Shown here piece after piece: positions 12,741-14,502 of a stretch of 14,502 nucleotides of DNA (positions are counted from its first letter, which is position 1; every line of letters begins with the position of its first letter). Source of the stretch: RGIG3009 sp045601465. Its GTDB lineage: Bacteria > Bacillota > Clostridia > Oscillospirales > Acutalibacteraceae. The position numbers and the translations under genes are program-made. Below the pieces are notes generated by a model. It was not told the origin of the DNA, did not search any database, and saw only the letters and a program-made list of their open reading frames with translations. Location: assembly GCA_045601465.1 (NCBI GenBank), contig JAZRZU010000066.1, positions 1 to 14,502 of the forward strand, read 5' to 3'.

Positions 12741-13024
12741 TAATTAATCGAACAACGACAATTGGGATGTATGGGAGGTTCCGGGTCGGGAATCTCAGCA
12801 ATCAACCAAATCTTTCCGTGGTTATTCGCACATTCAATGCACCGCTTCCAATCCTCGACGCTAACCCAGTGTTTATAGTTTGAACTTGTTGTAATTTGCG
12901 GTGCTAAGCTATCCCCGTTTATGGCCGCCACAACGATTGCTAATTCTAAACTCAATTTGTTTTTTCCTTTCGCATTATACCATTCTTTCGCGCAAAAGTA
13001 TAGTTCCAGTTTTCCACCGCCCAA
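12740..13024 (-). CDS. C-terminal fragment of a MuF/SPP1 gp7-type minor capsid protein (5'-truncated)
   Basis: A 94-codon frame whose last 40 residues read RCIECANNHGKIW then EIPDPEPPIHPNCRCSIN. This is the C-x2-C...HPNCRC signature at the C-terminus of phage minor capsid (Phage_Mu_F/SPP1 gp7) proteins, which are known carriers of toxin domains. The large N-terminal capsid domain is missing. The first 50 residues are not recognised. The only in-frame start is TTG 13024, without a convincing ribosome site, and an in-frame TAA sits in the promoter -10 box, so nothing lies further upstream. It ends exactly where homologous fusions would continue into barnase. Either it is a decayed remnant or it now serves as a leader/partner of the RNase. 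A perfect consensus promoter lies just upstream. Confidence 0.65.
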   Translation of the reverse strand: MGGGKLELYFCAKEWYNAKGKNKLSLELAIVVAAINGDSLAPQITTSSNYKHWVSVEDWKRCIECANNHGKIWLIAEIPDPEPPIHPNCRCSIN

Positions 13025-13028
13025 AAGC

Positions 13029-13057
13029 TTGACAAAATATACTTTTGTTGCTATACT
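13029..13057 (+). promoter_or_regulatory. promoter of the XRE regulator
   Basis: TTGACA (13029-13034), a 17-base spacer and TATACT (13052-13057). The leader is about 84 bases. It interlocks with the opposite-strand promoter at 13060-13088, so RNA polymerase cannot occupy both freely. Confidence 0.8.
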
Positions 13058-13079
13058 GTATTATACGCTACTTTTGTTG
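13040..13079 (+). repeat. 11-base direct repeats in the divergent control region
   Basis: TACTTTTGTTG is present at 13040-13050 and 13069-13079, each inside the spacer of one of the two divergent promoters. An inverted copy of the core, CAAAAGTATA, lies at 12993-13002 opposite TATACTTTTG at 13038-13047. These are candidate operators for the XRE protein. Confidence 0.5.
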
Positions 13080-13088
13080 ATTTGTCAA
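13060..13088 (-). promoter_or_regulatory. perfect consensus promoter of the capsid-fragment/barnase/barstar unit
   Basis: On the minus strand, TTGACA (13088-13083) and TATAAT (13065-13060) with 17 bases between them match the housekeeping consensus in every position. Transcription would start near 13053, 29 bases before the TTG at 13024. Confidence 0.85.
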
Positions 13089-13147
13089 TAGTTTTGTAGC
13101 GCCATTTTGCTTATTGCTACAAATATGTACTTTCGGAGGTTTTGAAT

Positions 13148-13804
13148 ATGGAAATGCAACAAATTTTCGGCCAGCGATTGGAACAACTGCTTTCTGAAAA
13201 AGGAATATCACAAGGAGAGTTTGCGGAAGCGGTATGCTGCTCTCGTCAAAGCGTCAATTTTTATATTTTAGGAAAACGCAATCCGGATATCGCTCTGGCA
13301 GGAAAAATGGCAGAGTATCTAGGGGTTTCGTGCGATTATTTGGTAGGACTCAGCGATATTCGTGAGGATAAAAGTTCCAATTTGACAGCCGACCAATTGG
13401 GCCTTACCGATGATACGGTGAAATTCTTTGCAGGATTACAGCTTTTGGCAACCGGTAAAACCCACTTTATGAAAACCGATTATGAGTCCATCGGTTTTAA
13501 CTACGAAAAAGAAATCGTTCCGTATAATATGACGCAAGGAAAAGCAACCTTAAAATTGCTGAATGATTTGATTTCGCATGAACGATTCGGCATCTTACTA
13601 CAATACATTAGACGGTATCGGGATATCGAAAGCGGCAATGATACTATGGCGGTTTTGCAAGATTTTATGGTAGAGCTAGAGTCTCCGATCACAGGCAAAA
13701 CCTATGGTAGCAAAGACGAAAATATGGAGATGATGAAGGAATTTTGTCTCCATATCGCATCCAAATATTTCGATGAAATTGTAAAAGATATTGTTGCGAA
13801 ATAA
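13148..13804 (+). CDS. XRE-family helix-turn-helix regulator
   Basis: A 218-aa protein with an N-terminal Cro/CI-type HTH (about 6-62): FGQRLEQLLSEKGISQGEFA, then CSRQSVNFYILGKRNPDI and YLGVSCDYLVGLSD. The remaining 150 residues form an all-helical C-terminal region of unknown role (LKLLNDLISHERFGILLQYI), typical of Firmicute XRE regulators near mobile genes; no peptidase or metal motif is seen. ATG 13148 follows CGGAGG by 8 bases; an upstream TTG at 13142 is less well placed. It is divergent from the barnase/barstar unit, with overlapping promoters, so it probably represses that unit and itself. It ends at a strong terminator (13813-13844). Confidence 0.88.
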   Translation: MEMQQIFGQRLEQLLSEKGISQGEFAEAVCCSRQSVNFYILGKRNPDIALAGKMAEYLGVSCDYLVGLSDIREDKSSNLTADQLGLTDDTVKFFAGLQLLATGKTHFMKTDYESIGFNYEKEIVPYNMTQGKATLKLLNDLISHERFGILLQYIRRYRDIESGNDTMAVLQDFMVELESPITGKTYGSKDENMEMMKEFCLHIASKYFDEIVKDIVAK

Positions 13805-13812
13805 ATACAGCG

Positions 13813-13844
13813 AAAGCGCGTGCTATTTAGCACGCGCTTTTGTT
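13813..13844 (+). terminator. intrinsic terminator of the XRE gene
   Basis: A perfect 12-bp stem (13813-13824 with 13829-13840), loop ATTT, then TGTTGTTG on the plus strand, 8 bases after the stop codon. Confidence 0.85.
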
Positions 13845-13866
13845 GTTGCTGGGGCAGGGGCTTGGT

Positions 13867-13913
13867 TTTGCGTGTGTTGAACGCCAATCACGCATGCTCC
13901 CAATACACGCAAA
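13867..13913. repeat. 13-base inverted repeat around a 21-base loop
   Basis: TTTGCGTGTGTTG (13867-13879) pairs with CAATACACGCAAA (13901-13913) through one G-T pair. No T-tract follows on either strand. It lies in the gap between the XRE terminator and the next gene's terminator, and its role is unknown. Confidence 0.5.
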
Positions 13914-13947
13914 GTTATACCCCCGAGTATGGAAGTGCTTGCAATTC

Positions 13948-13985
13948 GAAAAACAAACCGTCGTGGGAGCATTCCCACGACGGTT
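13948..13985 (-). terminator. intrinsic terminator of the right-edge gene
   Basis: A perfect 13-bp stem (13973-13985 with 13956-13968), loop of 4, followed on the minus strand by TGTTTTTCG. It lies 20 bases past the stop at 14006. Confidence 0.88.
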
Positions 13986-14005
13986 GCTTAAGTTAGCCTA
14001 CCCTA

Positions 14006-14502
14006 TTACCCCGCAAACGCAATATGCCCGTAGAGTAATCTATCCAACTCGTAATCGCTCATAAAAATTTCTCGAGTTGCAAATTGCAGTGTGTGGTCTC
14101 GGTGGAGTTCTCGTACCATCTGTGGATATTCACGGCCAAGATTAAGCAAATATCCTTTTGCAGGTGTCCCTTTCACCTCAGTATCGTACAGTTCCCTTTT
14201 AGTCGGTGGTATCAACACTTCTTCTCCGTTGCGCCGTATTTTTACGTGACAGCGAGCACTTCGCTGAGCAAGGTGTTCTTGCTGACGATAACTAAGAGCA
14301 TACTTCTGCAATAACTCCGATGGGGAGGATAACATTTGACGCCCTACGAACACCTTGGGAACAAGCAGAATCGGATAGTCATCACAGCAAAAACGCGGAA
14401 AAGCGCATGTGGTCCAGCGATGATTATCTGTATCCCAAAAAGGTGCTTCATACACCTCGTTATAGTCCGGCAAAGGCAATCCTAACAATTTGTACTGCTC
14501 CC
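14006..14502 (-). CDS. unrecognised protein, C-terminal part; gene continues beyond the window
   Basis: The frame is open to the end of the window (it enters as EQYKLLGLPLPDYNEVYEAP), so the apparent TTG start at 14488 is not a real start. At least 165 residues are visible. Features are a Cys-rich segment TTCAFPRFCCDDYPILLVPK, then SYRQQEHLAQRSARCHVKIR, EVLIPPTKRELYDTEVKG and a terminal charged helix. PILLVPK followed by a basic segment and a QEH motif looks like a conserved core, but I cannot name the family. There is no signal peptide or membrane segment in the visible part. It ends at a strong terminator. Base composition is closer to the housekeeping part than to the toxin segment. Confidence 0.72.
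   Translation of the reverse strand, partial: EQYKLLGLPLPDYNEVYEAPFWDTDNHRWTTCAFPRFCCDDYPILLVPKVFVGRQMLSSPSELLQKYALSYRQQEHLAQRSARCHVKIRRNGEEVLIPPTKRELYDTEVKGTPAKGYLLNLGREYPQMVRELHRDHTLQFATREIFMSDYELDRLLYGHIAFAG

Noticed and set aside
1..14502. CRISPR array, tRNA or rRNA genes, transposase
   Set aside because: No regularly spaced repeats, no cloverleaf-like tRNA, no rRNA stretch and no transposase motif were seen.

Overview
The window looks like chromosomal DNA of an anaerobic, low-to-mid GC Gram-positive bacterium of the class Clostridia, probably an Oscillospiraceae/Ruminococcaceae-type gut bacterium. The grounds are a class I-alpha glutamine synthetase, an ECF-type riboflavin S component behind an FMN riboswitch, MgtE and MntP metal transporters, a four-cysteine TSCPD protein, strong Shine-Dalgarno sites, and many near-consensus housekeeping promoters with 17-base spacing. 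The genus cannot be fixed from the sequence alone.

Bases 1-10000 are a compact housekeeping region. On the minus strand, from left to right, lie a small YtxH-like protein, a cytidylate kinase-like protein coupled to glnA, ribU with its FMN riboswitch, and mgtE. A divergent plus-strand pair follows: a PHP-domain phosphoesterase and a TSCPD protein. Next come mtaB (minus), mntP (plus) and a large secreted lipoprotein (minus) that has an NlpC/P60-like Cys/His pattern. Several units end in clear hairpin terminators, and promoters can be read for ribU, glnA, the PHP gene, mtaB, mntP and the lipoprotein.

Bases of about 10000-13850 form an AT-richer accessory segment holding two toxin/antidote modules. 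The first is an MqsR-like toxin followed by an antitoxin built from an MqsA-type zinc finger, a helix-turn-helix and a SocA/Panacea (DUF4065) domain. Its promoter is covered by TATCAT/ATGATA half-sites. The second is a barnase-type ribonuclease with a barstar-type inhibitor downstream. Upstream of the RNase lies a short ORF ending in the Cys-rich C-terminal motif of phage MuF/SPP1 gp7 minor capsid proteins, joined to it by a TAATG stop/start overlap. This reads as a phage-derived polymorphic toxin that has been split and shortened. A divergent XRE regulator shares a compact promoter region with it, containing one perfect and one near-perfect consensus promoter.

The right edge carries the 3' part of an unrecognised minus-strand gene. 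The most interesting part of the window is the stretch from 11700 to 13810: the split capsid-barnase/barstar module, its divergent control region, and an unexplained structured gap between the two toxin modules.
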